A DNA stretch of 64,000 nucleotides from Lysinibacillus sp. FSL K6-0232 (lineage in GTDB: Bacteria > Bacillota > Bacilli > Bacillales_A > Planococcaceae): the NCBI RefSeq assembly GCF_038008325.1, contig NZ_JBBOYW010000001.1, forward strand, positions 2,718,001 to 2,782,000, given 5' to 3'. Made by a program: the position numbers and the translations under genes. Positions 49,361-58,164 of the stretch are shown piece after piece. Each line of letters begins with the position of its first letter. Positions within the stretch are counted from its first letter, which is position 1. Below the pieces are notes generated by a model, which did not search any database, had not been told where the DNA came from, and saw nothing but the letters and a program-made list of their open reading frames with translations.

Positions 49361-51622
49361 TTATTTTTTCTCATACAATTGTAACATCGAAATAATTGCC
49401 TGTTCCAATGTATAATTGTTCTTCGGTAAAAATAACCCTTGCTCCGTACCAGCCATAATCTCTGCCAACTGCATAGCATAAACACTTTCCTTCGCCCAAT
49501 CAGAAATATCGCTATCATCAAGGTAAATTGTAGGACTAACATTACCAGAAGCATCTTTGATACCTAAATACGTATAGATTTTATGAAGAATGACTGCTGC
49601 TTCCTCGCGAGTTATCGTATCATCTGGCGCAAATAACGTGTCACTCTTGCCATCGATAAGACCAAGTTTATTCACAGCAATAATATAGCTATCAGTTGTG
49701 TCCTCAAATGGCGTAGGCTCCATCATATCTGGCTCCCAATCCGTTTTCTGGAAAAGAAGTCCAACGACAAGCATAGCAAAGTCGCCCCTTTTAATATCGT
49801 CATAATAGTTTTTACGAAGCTCATAAGGGAAAATGCCTGCCTTCATTGCTCTTGCCATCTTCATATTTGCTTGCATATCCTTGTCAGTATAACTGCTACC
49901 CAAAGAATGTGTCAGATCAATATGGTCAAGATAAAGATGCGTACCTTCTATAGGTATAAACACACCTATATCCTGCCCCTCCTGCAAGCTCTCTTCCCAT
50001 TCAGAGGTATCCTCCATAGGTTCAGAAGCAGCTCTTACCATACTAATTGCAAAATCACCATCTATACCATCTGAGCCGATCCGAATAAAACTAATCTCTG
50101 CCAGCTCCTCGGCAGAAAGCTGTGATTTTACCTTCTCCCATGCCTGCTTTGCATGGTCTGTTACAGGCAATGTAGCAGAAGGCTTATTTATTATTTCCTC
50201 TTTCATAATTTTACCGTCTTTTTTGGAAATACGCATTTCATGTGCGCCATATCCCGATTCCATACGAACAAGCTCGCCATCGACAAGCGTATAGCCCTCC
50301 TGTGGCTCATCGTAGTAAGGTGTGATATGCAATGTAAAAATATTTTCCTGCTCATCATACTCAATATCATAGGAATTTCCATAAATATTGTTCCAGCGAT
50401 TGTTCTCTGACTTATTAAATTTTTCATCCAAAATCGCACTTAATTCCTCAAAGGAAATACCTGTATCACGGAAATCTACAGTAAGAGAACCTAACCATCC
50501 CCAATGACTCGTTGCAGTCAATGTAAGCGGCTCAGGAATATCAAAAAGCTGTACCTTTGCCTGATACCTCGATGTGCTATCCTCCGACGGAACTTGACTA
50601 AATCGAATACCTAATGCTTCTTCTATCTCTTTTTTCGAACCATCCGGTATTCTGATCGTACTAGAAATGGGATATACCGTAGGATCAAAGACAGGTCGTG
50701 CTACTGCTTGATAGGATGGCGTTTGCTCATTCATAATTTCCCGCGCAATGACCTGTCCTGCATCAGCCGCATAGGCAAGCATTTCAGGGCTGACATGCTC
50801 TATCGTGTCATTATCATTATGATACTCTCCATGTACAGCCGGATGTGAAAAGAACAAATTTGGAATAGCCTTTGGCGCAAAGGCAGCATGGTCACTTGTC
50901 CCACCACTGTTATACTCAAGAACTTCAATATTTTTATAATTGTCATTGTTCTTTAATAAATCAGATAAAAAGCTTGATTCCCCATCAGCCGAATAAATTT
51001 TCACATTCTCCTCTTTTTTTGCCGCTAGCATATCAAAGTTAAGCATACCAATCACTCGATCACTATCGGCCCCTAGCTGACTCACATAATGCATTGAGCC
51101 AAGCAAGCCATCCTCCTCTGCGTCAAAGGCAATAAAACGTATTTCCGTATCAGTAGGTACATTATGTAATAAACGCACAAGCTCAAGCATAACCGCAACA
51201 CCAGAAGCATTGTCATTGGCTGCTGGTATATTTCTAATACCATCATAATGCGCACCAATAATCAAAATATCATTCGTTTTTACAGCTGTATTCGGTGCAA
51301 TTGTGCCAATAAGATTGACCGCTGAATATTTGCTATAAGGCTCATCCTCTCCCCTGTCAATCTTATCCCAATCGAGATGCTCTGCCTCAAATTCTTGCTT
51401 TGTCACCGTAAGGCCATATTGTTCAAATGTGTCTATGATTAATTTCCTTGCAAGCTCCTTTTCTTCATTATCATGTCCTCGTGGATAGGAGGATAAAATT
51501 TCGACAGTGGACATCATCTCATTTTTATCCACACTCGTTTCCATTGCATTTGCTGTAAAAGCACTCGGTACACCTACAAATATCATAAAAACAGCAAGCA
51601 ATATACCCAATATCTTTTTCAT
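49361..51622 (-). CDS. Secreted M28 family metallopeptidase with C-terminal SLH domains
   Basis: A 753-aa exported enzyme. The signal peptide is residues 1-26. The M28 zinc aminopeptidase domain is at about 35-295, with ligand motifs IGAHYDGI, PAANDNASG, FDAEEDGLLGS and NFDM, and a late His in FFSHPAVHGEYHNDNDT. A middle region of unknown fold follows. From about residue 600 there are SLH repeats (GDFAMLVVGLLFQK, FAPDDTITREEAAVILHKIY, FLPKNNYTLEQAIISMLQLY) that should anchor it in the wall. It probably trims peptides outside the cell for uptake. Confidence 0.9.
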   Translation of the reverse strand: MKKILGILLAVFMIFVGVPSAFTANAMETSVDKNEMMSTVEILSSYPRGHDNEEKELARKLIIDTFEQYGLTVTKQEFEAEHLDWDKIDRGEDEPYSKYSAVNLIGTIAPNTAVKTNDILIIGAHYDGIRNIPAANDNASGVAVMLELVRLLHNVPTDTEIRFIAFDAEEDGLLGSMHYVSQLGADSDRVIGMLNFDMLAAKKEENVKIYSADGESSFLSDLLKNNDNYKNIEVLEYNSGGTSDHAAFAPKAIPNLFFSHPAVHGEYHNDNDTIEHVSPEMLAYAADAGQVIAREIMNEQTPSYQAVARPVFDPTVYPISSTIRIPDGSKKEIEEALGIRFSQVPSEDSTSRYQAKVQLFDIPEPLTLTATSHWGWLGSLTVDFRDTGISFEELSAILDEKFNKSENNRWNNIYGNSYDIEYDEQENIFTLHITPYYDEPQEGYTLVDGELVRMESGYGAHEMRISKKDGKIMKEEIINKPSATLPVTDHAKQAWEKVKSQLSAEELAEISFIRIGSDGIDGDFAISMVRAASEPMEDTSEWEESLQEGQDIGVFIPIEGTHLYLDHIDLTHSLGSSYTDKDMQANMKMARAMKAGIFPYELRKNYYDDIKRGDFAMLVVGLLFQKTDWEPDMMEPTPFEDTTDSYIIAVNKLGLIDGKSDTLFAPDDTITREEAAVILHKIYTYLGIKDASGNVSPTIYLDDSDISDWAKESVYAMQLAEIMAGTEQGLFLPKNNYTLEQAIISMLQLYEKK

Positions 51623-52107
51623 TTACCAATACCCCCTTGTCATACTTTATAAGAACGTTTCTATTATGATAGGAAACAACCTAGCCAAAATAAGGAACTT
51701 ATATATGGATAAGTTTACATGAGGAACATTATTTTAACAATGGTTTTTACCTACTTTCAATCGGAGTCAATTATCAATAATTCTTGCTGAGAAAAAAAGA
51801 GAATTGTAAAAATTCCTATTCAAACAAACTTTGTATTTTTCTACTAAATTATAGAGTAAACCTACAATACTAAAAATAATCTTAAATTGTATTCTTCTAT
51901 AAGACGAGGACTATATATTAGTTTAAAGCAATATTAAGCCTTATAATAAATCAGACGAAAAAAATGGAATATAGTTATCAAGTAATTTACCTTGCTCTTT
52001 ATTGCTCTTATAAAACAGTTACTCTAATAGATAAGATTTCTTGCTATAACAGAGGAACTAAAATTGGAATAAGTAAAACCCATGATAAATTGATAAGTAT
52101 TCATACA
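51623..52107. other. AT-rich noncoding stretch
   Basis: About 485 bp, strongly AT-rich, upstream of the M28 gene. I see no gene with a ribosome-binding site and no clear promoter. This is the left side of the decayed accessory region. Confidence 0.4.
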
Positions 52108-52137
52108 AAAAAAAGAGCCAAGCATCTGCTTAGCTCC
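52108..52137 (-). terminator. Terminator of the 151-aa gene
   Basis: Stem GAGCTAAGC / GCTTGGCTC (one G-T pair) followed on the minus strand by a run of T residues. Confidence 0.8.
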
Positions 52138-52142
52138 ATTCT

Positions 52143-52598
52143 CTACTTTATATAGTTACCATCCTCGTCTACGTGATTTGTACCTCCCCCAAAATGCCAG
52201 CCATTCTCCTCAATAAACTCAATAAATTTATCAAGAAAATCATCTAGGTCAATATCTCCATTATTAGCAAATACACAGCCATTAATTTCTATACCTACCT
52301 GTTTTTTCTCTTCTGAATTGGAACTCTCATCTTTTATATCCTGCTTTATCCTGTTTAATCGATTTTCATACCTATCTTTATCAATGTATCCCTTAGCAAA
52401 TAGTTTCTCAACTCTTTTTATTCTTTCCTGATGGTTAATAGGTTTACTTTCATTCTTTATACCACGTCTCTTATAAACTTCATCCATCTTAACTTTAAAA
52501 TCTCTATAGGTTATTTTATAGTCATTATACTCTTGAGTGTATCTCCCAAACTCTTCATCTTCCAGTAACAAGTTAACCTGTTCATCAGTTAAAGCCAT
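52143..52598 (-). CDS. Hypothetical protein, 151 aa
   Basis: Not recognised. A charged soluble protein. The N-terminal ~90 residues are helical and rich in Lys/Glu, with KGYIDKDRYENRLNRIKQD resembling a SHOCT-like short helical pair. The C-terminus DLDDFLDKFIEFIEENGWHFGGGTNHVDED recalls small proteins that end in a glycine loop (only part of this is shown as motif: ENGWHFGGGTNHVDED). A good GGAGGG precedes the ATG. Strand, AT content and neighbours place it in the accessory region. Confidence 0.65.
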   Translation of the reverse strand: MALTDEQVNLLLEDEEFGRYTQEYNDYKITYRDFKVKMDEVYKRRGIKNESKPINHQERIKRVEKLFAKGYIDKDRYENRLNRIKQDIKDESSNSEEKKQVGIEINGCVFANNGDIDLDDFLDKFIEFIEENGWHFGGGTNHVDEDGNYIK

Positions 52599-52741
52599 AT
52601 TTTACCCTCCAAGTAATTTTTCATATAGGAATATGCAATGATATTGTCATTTTGTAAATATGAACCTGTATATTGTCTTTCTAAGAATATAGAAACTATA
52701 GCAAATAATAATCGGCTTTCTTTAAATCAATAGCTCTCACT

Positions 52742-53488
52742 TTAGTGTTTCAAATGTACAATTTTAGATACATCAAGCTCATATGTATTTTGATAAACAC
52801 GACAGCTATCAATAATTTTTTCTTTCTCTCCAAAAAACACAACTTGGAACATATCATTTTTATATTGAACAATAAATAAATCATCACACAAATGAAATGT
52901 ATTACGATTAATCGCTATAAAGCCATTTGTCTGAGCCGTAGTTTTCACACTAATTTTACGACCATTTGCGCTGACAACATCATAACCACGCTCATTTGCA
53001 TTTAATGCTAATTGTCCATCTGTTTGAAGCACGCATAAAAATTCTCCAATACGCCCCATTAAATGACGCAACTCTGTCGGTTTACTTTGTAAAATATGCA
53101 ATTCATAACGCCAAATCTCATTATAGTGAGTATGCAATTGAGTGATTTGTGCTTTACTAAGTCCATCACGTTTCACATATTTCACACCATTAATCCACTC
53201 TCCTACTATACACTCATTCGCTTGACCTTTCTTCTTTTGAAAAATGAGCCCTGTATACAACGCATTCTCTCCCAAATATTGATACATATTATGGTCAATA
53301 TATTGAAATAAATGCTTTGTAAACAAAACTCCTTCATTGTAGCGATTGTAACAATAATCCGACAACAGTACACTTGATTTATTCACACCATATTTTTTCT
53401 CAAGCAATCCCTTGATAGCTGTTGCTGTTATTATATCGCCTTCACGCCCCACTAACGCCTCTTTCAACTGTTCATAAATCGTTGTCAT
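52742..53488 (-). CDS. Hypothetical protein with possible PD-(D/E)XK nuclease core
   Basis: A 248-aa soluble protein of unrecognised family. The N-terminal ~60 residues look like a winged-helix or helical DNA-binding segment (TATAIKGLLEKKYGVNKSSV). In the C-terminal part GRIGEF (Glu149), RGYDVVSANG (Asp170) and ISVKTT (Lys182) are spaced as in the E...D...xxK core of restriction-like nucleases, followed by strands FIVQYKNDMFQVVFFG. The third motif is S-V-K rather than the usual E/D/Q-x-K, so activity is uncertain. Could be a DNA-binding protein or orphan restriction-type enzyme. Confidence 0.6.
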   Translation of the reverse strand: MTTIYEQLKEALVGREGDIITATAIKGLLEKKYGVNKSSVLLSDYCYNRYNEGVLFTKHLFQYIDHNMYQYLGENALYTGLIFQKKKGQANECIVGEWINGVKYVKRDGLSKAQITQLHTHYNEIWRYELHILQSKPTELRHLMGRIGEFLCVLQTDGQLALNANERGYDVVSANGRKISVKTTAQTNGFIAINRNTFHLCDDLFIVQYKNDMFQVVFFGEKEKIIDSCRVYQNTYELDVSKIVHLKH

Positions 53489-53725
53489 ATTCCTCTCTCC
53501 CCCTAGTATCTCAAGTATATAATTTCATATGTATCTAAACTTAATATGCTGTCAACTAAAAAAAATCACCATTTTCATTTCCAAAATAAAAAATTTGCAC
53601 TGGACAAGTTTATATAATAAAGGATGGAATCTAGATGACGACATAAACCCTATTGAGGAGATGTATCGTATTTATTAAATATAGACTATTTATAACTTTC
53701 AATATTTCCTACAAAAATACCCTTA

Positions 53726-53866
53726 TCAAAATTCTTTGGCATTTTTATTCATTAATTTCACTTTTTCTGAAATTGATGAAGCTCTTATAATTAAATCATT
53801 ATATAGTAATAGAGGATCAATAATTCTTTTTTTATTTAAAAGCAATTTCATTATTTTCTTCATCAT
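53726..53866 (-). CDS. Possible small protein or gene remnant, 46 aa
   Basis: A 46-codon frame with two ATGs at its start (MMKKIMKLLLNKKRIIDPLL...) and TGA at 53726-53728. It is basic and then amphipathic. The ribosome-binding site is weak (AGTGGAT), so it may be the tail of a lost gene. The rest of 53489-54088 is AT-rich and shows nothing else I can support. Confidence 0.25.
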   Translation of the reverse strand: MMKKIMKLLLNKKRIIDPLLLYNDLIIRASSISEKVKLMNKNAKEF

Positions 53867-54088
53867 ATCCACTAGATAGCAATGCAAAAAACTTGGTCTG
53901 TTGAGTGGCTACTCATTACTACAAACTAGCGACTTCCTTTTTAACGTTCTTCTACATCGCCTCTATACCCAATAAAATGGAATTTTTGGACACGTCCTAG
54001 GTCTATCGTGTAATTGTTCATTCTTATACAACAAAAATAATTATCGTTTACTCCTTAAAATGGTAAAATCATATATGGAGGTGAAATT

Positions 54089-54370
54089 GTGAAAAAATTT
54101 AGTGTATTGTCAATAGCCTTGATATTTATAGGGCTATTATTATTCGGCTTAAATTGGATAATAGATAGTTATTCTGAACCGATAGTCCTTTTTAGTTTTA
54201 TTTCTTTTTTAGTTGGGATGGTATTAAGTTTTATAGCAATTGCTAAAAGGGAAAAAGGAACATTAAAATTTATATCACCCATTTCTTTCTTCATTATGAT
54301 GTTTTTAATTACTTGGTTTGAACCATCTCATCTACTTCGAGTTATTACTTGGCTAAAAAATATTTCTTAA
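54089..54370 (+). CDS. Small membrane protein, 93 aa
   Basis: A 93-aa protein with three hydrophobic helices (about 7-24, 31-51, 62-79) and a short basic loop (KREKGT). It starts at GTG 54089 with GGAGGTG upstream. Family not recognised. It lies in the accessory region just before an IS remnant. Confidence 0.6.
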   Translation: MKKFSVLSIALIFIGLLLFGLNWIIDSYSEPIVLFSFISFLVGMVLSFIAIAKREKGTLKFISPISFFIMMFLITWFEPSHLLRVITWLKNIS

Positions 54371-54423
54371 CATTGAACAAGTCTAAAATAAAAAAGCGAA
54401 AAACCCTTATATTTGGGTTTCCT

Positions 54424-55020
54424 CAGACTGTAGGCAAACTCAATGAATTTTTAGTTTGCCTATGATCTTTTTTCTCTTACAAATGAAATAAAAGAGGGCT
54501 GTTAATTTCCATTACGGGCGGAGGTTTTCCGTGGGTGGAGTTGAGGTGAAGAATCACGTTGACAAAGCATCTAATCAATCAACGTGAACAAGTAGAAATG
54601 CTGACGATTGATTAATTGGTTCCCCAAGATCGTTTAGTACGAAAATTAGAGGCTACTATTGAGTTTATGTTTATTTATTCCTAGAAAACCTCTATTCATC
54701 GCATGAGCGTCCAAGTATTGATCTCGTCATTTCTTTAAGACACGGATGTGTTTGAACAGATTTTCTATCATATCTTATACATCGAGGATTCCTTCATACA
54801 GACCATCTATTTATTGATTCTACGCATGTGAAAGTGAATGCGAATAAACGAAAATATGATAAAAAGATTGTGCAAAAAGAAACACGGGCTTATACAAGTA
54901 GAGCTAAATTTGGATCGTGAGGAACACGAAAAAACCCTTTCTCCCGGAGAAGATTGAAAAGGAGTAAGGGAAAGAAATCGAGGAAAGCACGACAGATCCT
55001 GAAAGTGGATATTATATGAA
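54424..55020 (+). pseudogene. Degenerate IS1182-like transposase remnant
   Basis: From a TTG at 54559 the frame reads REQVEMLTID, stop, LVPQDRLVRKLEATIEF, then shifts to ENLYSSHERPSIDLVISL. After a deletion it reads HTDHLFIDSTHVKVNANKRK, YDKKIVQKETRAYTSRAKFG, then PFSPEKIEKE and STTDPESGYY. These blocks are characteristic of IS1182-family (DDE) transposases, here interrupted by stops, frameshifts and deletions, so it is inactive. An inverted repeat (TAGGCAAACT / AGTTTGCCTA, 54431-54463) may mark the left end of the element. Confidence 0.8.
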
Positions 55021-55294
55021 TGAAGGGAGATTGATTATTTTGGAAATAAACTCATATCAAGAAATTTTAGACTTAATGGAGGTAGAAGGTATTGTTACAC
55101 AAAATGATTTTAATGATTTAATACTACCTTCATTCTGTAAAAGACTTGGAAACCAATTAACTCTAGATGGTTACAATAATTATGTTTTCACATTCGTACA
55201 AACCAATCTTGATAATGCTTACGCTCTATTTGACCATACTAGATTTTCTATCAAAGCAGCTAATGATTACTTACTAAAATATGTTTTAAGCTAA
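55016..55294 (+). CDS. Hypothetical protein, 92 aa, fused behind the IS remnant
   Basis: A 92-aa frame whose first codons run directly on from the transposase remnant. No proper ribosome-binding site is visible. The body (INSYQEILDLMEVEGIVTQN, then FCKRLGNQLTLDGYNN) looks like a real folded protein of unrecognised family, so this may be the surviving 3' part of a gene cut by the insertion. Whether it is expressed is doubtful. Confidence 0.4.
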   Translation: MNEGRLIILEINSYQEILDLMEVEGIVTQNDFNDLILPSFCKRLGNQLTLDGYNNYVFTFVQTNLDNAYALFDHTRFSIKAANDYLLKYVLS

Positions 55295-55307
55295 TATAAA
55301 CTTAAAG

Positions 55308-55995
55308 GAAAAACAGTCAGATTACCAAAAATTCATTAAATTTTATGGAGAGAGTAAATCGAGGGAAACTGTCAGGAAGCTAAATACTTACATCAGAACA
55401 TATGTAAAGAATGCCATCGAAAACGGGCATGATTCACTTGGATTTTGCACGAAAAGTCGAATTAACAGCATCTAAAATTGCTAAGAAGGCATCTGAAAAA
55501 CATTTGAACTACACGGACAGCATGAAACTATATAATGAACTATTCAAACATTTAGACAGTTCCACAGGCACATACCATCTATTTACTTTTTTGTCTTGTA
55601 TCTGGCTTGCGTTACGTGAATTAGTTGGTTTAGCACCTGACTACTTCAACTTCAAAAATAATAAAATATATGTTTATCAATCTTGGAATTATAAAGATGA
55701 GGCTGATTTTGGGGATTTAAAAAATACAAGCTCAGAGCAAACTATTTCCAACGACAAAAGAGCGGTGAATGAATTTAAAAAACTAATTTTATCTTTACCT
55801 GAAAACCCATGTAATTGAATTTTCTATCGTCCATCATCTGTCAAAGTAATTACAAATGAAGGTGCAAATATTCATTCTGTATCGAAACGTTAAGGACATA
55901 AAGACATTCAAACAACTGCAGATTACTATACACATATTTTAAAAGCAATAGAGCAGCAAGACGAATTAATTGCGGTAAATGTCTATACACAGTAA
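55308..55995 (+). pseudogene. Degenerate phage-type tyrosine integrase
   Basis: Blocks of a site-specific integrase remain in different frames: FYGESKSRETVRKLNTYIRT and YVKNAIENG (core-binding domain), then from 55438 DFARKVELTASKIAKKASEK through FGDLKNTSSEQTIS in one frame, then FYRP and VKVITNEGAN. The catalytic tail follows as GHKDIQTTADYYTHILKA with the nucleophile Tyr, ending NVYTQ at 55995. The His-x-x-Arg segment is lost. Frameshifts and deletion make it inactive. It ends about 150 bp from the 3' end of a tRNA-Arg gene. Confidence 0.85.
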
Positions 55996-56147
55996 GCTGT
56001 TTTGGATGTTTACCTTGTATACCTACTTTCAAAAATAACCGTTTTCTCTCATATTCTCCCAAAAGTAAAAAGCGTTAGAAACATTGATATATCAACATTT
56101 CTAACGTCTTTGTAATCACTCTCTGACCTGTGATTTTTCTTAAAAAA

Positions 56148-56221
<74 letters not shown>

Positions 56222-56283
56222 ATAATATTATGATGTTACTTTTAGTCGTTCCAATGATGTATCCCATATGAAGGACAATATTT

Positions 56284-56312
56284 ATTATATGTACTTTAAA
56301 GCATAATGTCAA
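56284..56312 (-). promoter_or_regulatory. Consensus sigma-A promoter of tRNA-Arg
   Basis: Perfect TTGACA (56307-56312), 17-bp spacer and perfect TATAAT (56284-56289) on the minus strand, about 60 bp before the tRNA. Confidence 0.85.
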
Positions 56313-56464
56313 CATTAATTTTACTATGAAGGCAAGGTTTGGCTTGTAACAGTGATAAGTTATTGGGAACATGTTTATGATGCCATTTCTATGATCTTTT
56401 AGATAGTAGGGGACACATGAATGTTTGTTAAAATATTGGCACTATAACACTTGGAGGTATGCAG

Positions 56465-57211
56465 ATGTTTAAGGATTCGGTTGTGATTGTGACGGGTGGG
56501 GCACAAGGAATTGGGAAAGGGATTGCGCTTGCCTATGCACGAAATGGGGCAAAGGTTGTAATTGCTGATATTGCACAGGAGCTAGGACAGCAGTTAGAAA
56601 AGGAGTTGCTAGTGCAAGGCTTCCCTGCTTTATTTGTGCAAACGGATGTTACAAAGGAACAGGATATTGTTTATTTAATGGAACGTGCTGTTGAGCAATT
56701 TGAAACGATTGATATACTCATTAATAATGCTGGGAAATTTCAGCATAAGGCTCCTTATGATGTGACGTTTGAAGAATGGAATAATCTCTTACAAACAAAT
56801 TTAACAAGTGCCTTTTTCTGTGCAAGAGAGGCAGCTAAAGTAATGAGAAATAATGTAAGAGGTGGTGCAATTGTTTCACTTGCCTCTACCAGAGCTGAAA
56901 TGTCTGAGCCTTATACAGAAGCTTACGCAGCCTCAAAAGGTGGCATTGTAGCATTAACTCATGCTTTAGCACGGTCACTAAGTCCTGATCGCATCACTGT
57001 GAATTGTATTTCTCCAGGGTGGATTGAAACAGGGGATTATAAGGCTCTTCGTCCAATCGATCATGCCCAGCATTTATCAGGACGAGTAGGCGTTCCTGAG
57101 GATATTGCTCAGGCTTGTTTCTATTTAACAAACCCTAACAATAACTTTGTCACAGGTATTAATTTGACAGTTGATGGTGGTATGACAAAGAAAATGATTT
57201 ATGAAGATTAA
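56465..57211 (+). CDS. Short-chain dehydrogenase/reductase
   Basis: A 248-aa classical SDR. The cofactor motif TGGAQGIGKG is at residues 10-19, NNAG near 88, catalytic Ser in SLAST, and Tyr/Lys in YAASKGG, followed by SPGWIETG. C-terminal VTGINLTVDGGM is typical of 3-oxoacyl reductase-like or glucose dehydrogenase-like members. Start set at the second ATG (56465), eight bases after GGAGG. Substrate not deducible. Its end overlaps the convergent DUF2071 gene by four bases. Confidence 0.92.
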   Translation: MFKDSVVIVTGGAQGIGKGIALAYARNGAKVVIADIAQELGQQLEKELLVQGFPALFVQTDVTKEQDIVYLMERAVEQFETIDILINNAGKFQHKAPYDVTFEEWNNLLQTNLTSAFFCAREAAKVMRNNVRGGAIVSLASTRAEMSEPYTEAYAASKGGIVALTHALARSLSPDRITVNCISPGWIETGDYKALRPIDHAQHLSGRVGVPEDIAQACFYLTNPNNNFVTGINLTVDGGMTKKMIYED

Positions 57212-57864
57212 GTATGTTCAATAACTGGTAGAAAAACCTTTGCTACTTGTTGTTTTGCATAATGAGCGATTGGTTGCGTATGCTGAAATGTGTTTTTAAT
57301 AAAAGGTGCCAGTGTATTGCTTTGGATCGTAGTCTGGACTTGCTGTAGCTGCCATGGCGCATGGTGAATATCAATACGAAATAAAGCGTTACCCCATTTT
57401 GCCCATGAATGATAGCGTTCCACTAGCCATTGATCAATCTCTAAATTAGTATTATCCACTGGCTTATAAGTAGCCCTTAATCTTTCATCAAATTCTCTAT
57501 AATGACTTGTATATAAGCCTGGCTGTAAAAATATTTCTGTATAACGATATGGTAAACTACCCACTGTAGCTAGTTTTGCAAGAAGCTGTTGCGTAATATC
57601 TAAATGAAAAAAATAAATACCTTTCCTGCCGTTGTACTCCACATATGTTCGAACATTTAATTGTAAATAGGAGCTAATACCAGGAAACGGTGGAAGAAAT
57701 CGCAGTCGTTGCCCTTTTACTTTAAAAAGAACAGCGCTAAGCCAAGCATTATCTTTATAAATATCTAGCTTTAACTCTTGCGGAATATGCTCCGCCAATA
57801 TTTCAGGTGCTATTGGCCAATGTAAAAATAATACATCTTGCCATGTTTGTGTCAGAATCCACAT
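57208..57864 (-). CDS. DUF2071 (YqjF-like) family protein
   Basis: A 218-aa protein with the pattern of DUF2071/YqjF proteins: WQDVLFLHWPIAPEILAEHI near the start, SAVLFKVKGQRLRFLPPFPG, NVRTYVEYNGRKGIYFFHLD, and LPYRY. The fold is acetoacetate decarboxylase-like in related proteins; the function is unknown. The ribosome-binding site AAAGGAG lies in a 14-bp hairpin, see 57868-57910. Confidence 0.82.
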   Translation of the reverse strand: MWILTQTWQDVLFLHWPIAPEILAEHIPQELKLDIYKDNAWLSAVLFKVKGQRLRFLPPFPGISSYLQLNVRTYVEYNGRKGIYFFHLDITQQLLAKLATVGSLPYRYTEIFLQPGLYTSHYREFDERLRATYKPVDNTNLEIDQWLVERYHSWAKWGNALFRIDIHHAPWQLQQVQTTIQSNTLAPFIKNTFQHTQPIAHYAKQQVAKVFLPVIEHT

Positions 57865-57867
57865 AGT

Positions 57868-57910
57868 ATAACTCCTTTCTATCGTCTAGTTTTTCCTAGA
57901 AAGGAGTTAT
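57868..57910 (-). promoter_or_regulatory. Hairpin enclosing the ribosome-binding site of the DUF2071 gene
   Basis: A perfect 14-bp inverted repeat, ATAACTCCTTTCTA (57868-57881) with TAGAAAGGAGTTAT (57897-57910), 15-nt loop. On the minus strand the downstream arm contains the AAAGGAG ribosome-binding site, and the ATG follows within a few bases. It could mask translation, or be a terminator of the DUF2639-like gene, although no T run follows. Confidence 0.6.
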
Positions 57911-57915
57911 TCAAA

Positions 57916-58065
57916 CTATTTTGCCTGCACTTCCACATAACGATAATATAAATTGCGTAATTCAGACTCCTTAAATAAGCCTAGATGACTTTTTAATTGA
58001 GGATGTACTAAAATTCCATGTGTGCGTAGCTCTTTCACAAACCATCCTTTTGAATATTTATGCAT
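57916..58065 (-). CDS. Small DUF2639-like protein, 49 aa
   Basis: A 49-aa protein beginning MHKYSKGWFVKELRTHGILV and ending ELRNLYYRYVEVQAK. The SKGW-(F/Y)-V-x-x-L...G(I/V)..HP...LRNLY pattern matches the small DUF2639 (YflJ-like) family of Bacillaceae. GGAG lies a few bases before the ATG at 58063-58065. Function unknown. Same strand as the DUF2071 gene, 51 bp upstream of it. Confidence 0.7.
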   Translation of the reverse strand: MHKYSKGWFVKELRTHGILVHPQLKSHLGLFKESELRNLYYRYVEVQAK

Positions 58066-58164
58066 CTTCTCCATTCCCCTTTAGCTATATTCATAACATA
58101 GAATATGCTTTTGATCGCTATAGGGACACTAAAAAACGAGAGAATAGGTCCCCTCGTTTTAAGC

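Noticed and set aside
51964-52155. 63-codon plus-strand frame in the AT-rich gap
   Set aside because: No ribosome-binding site, low-complexity composition, and it runs through the terminator of the 151-aa gene.
55850-56062. 70-codon minus-strand frame
   Set aside because: It is a shadow of the integrase remnant, whose plus-strand codons read as a known family.
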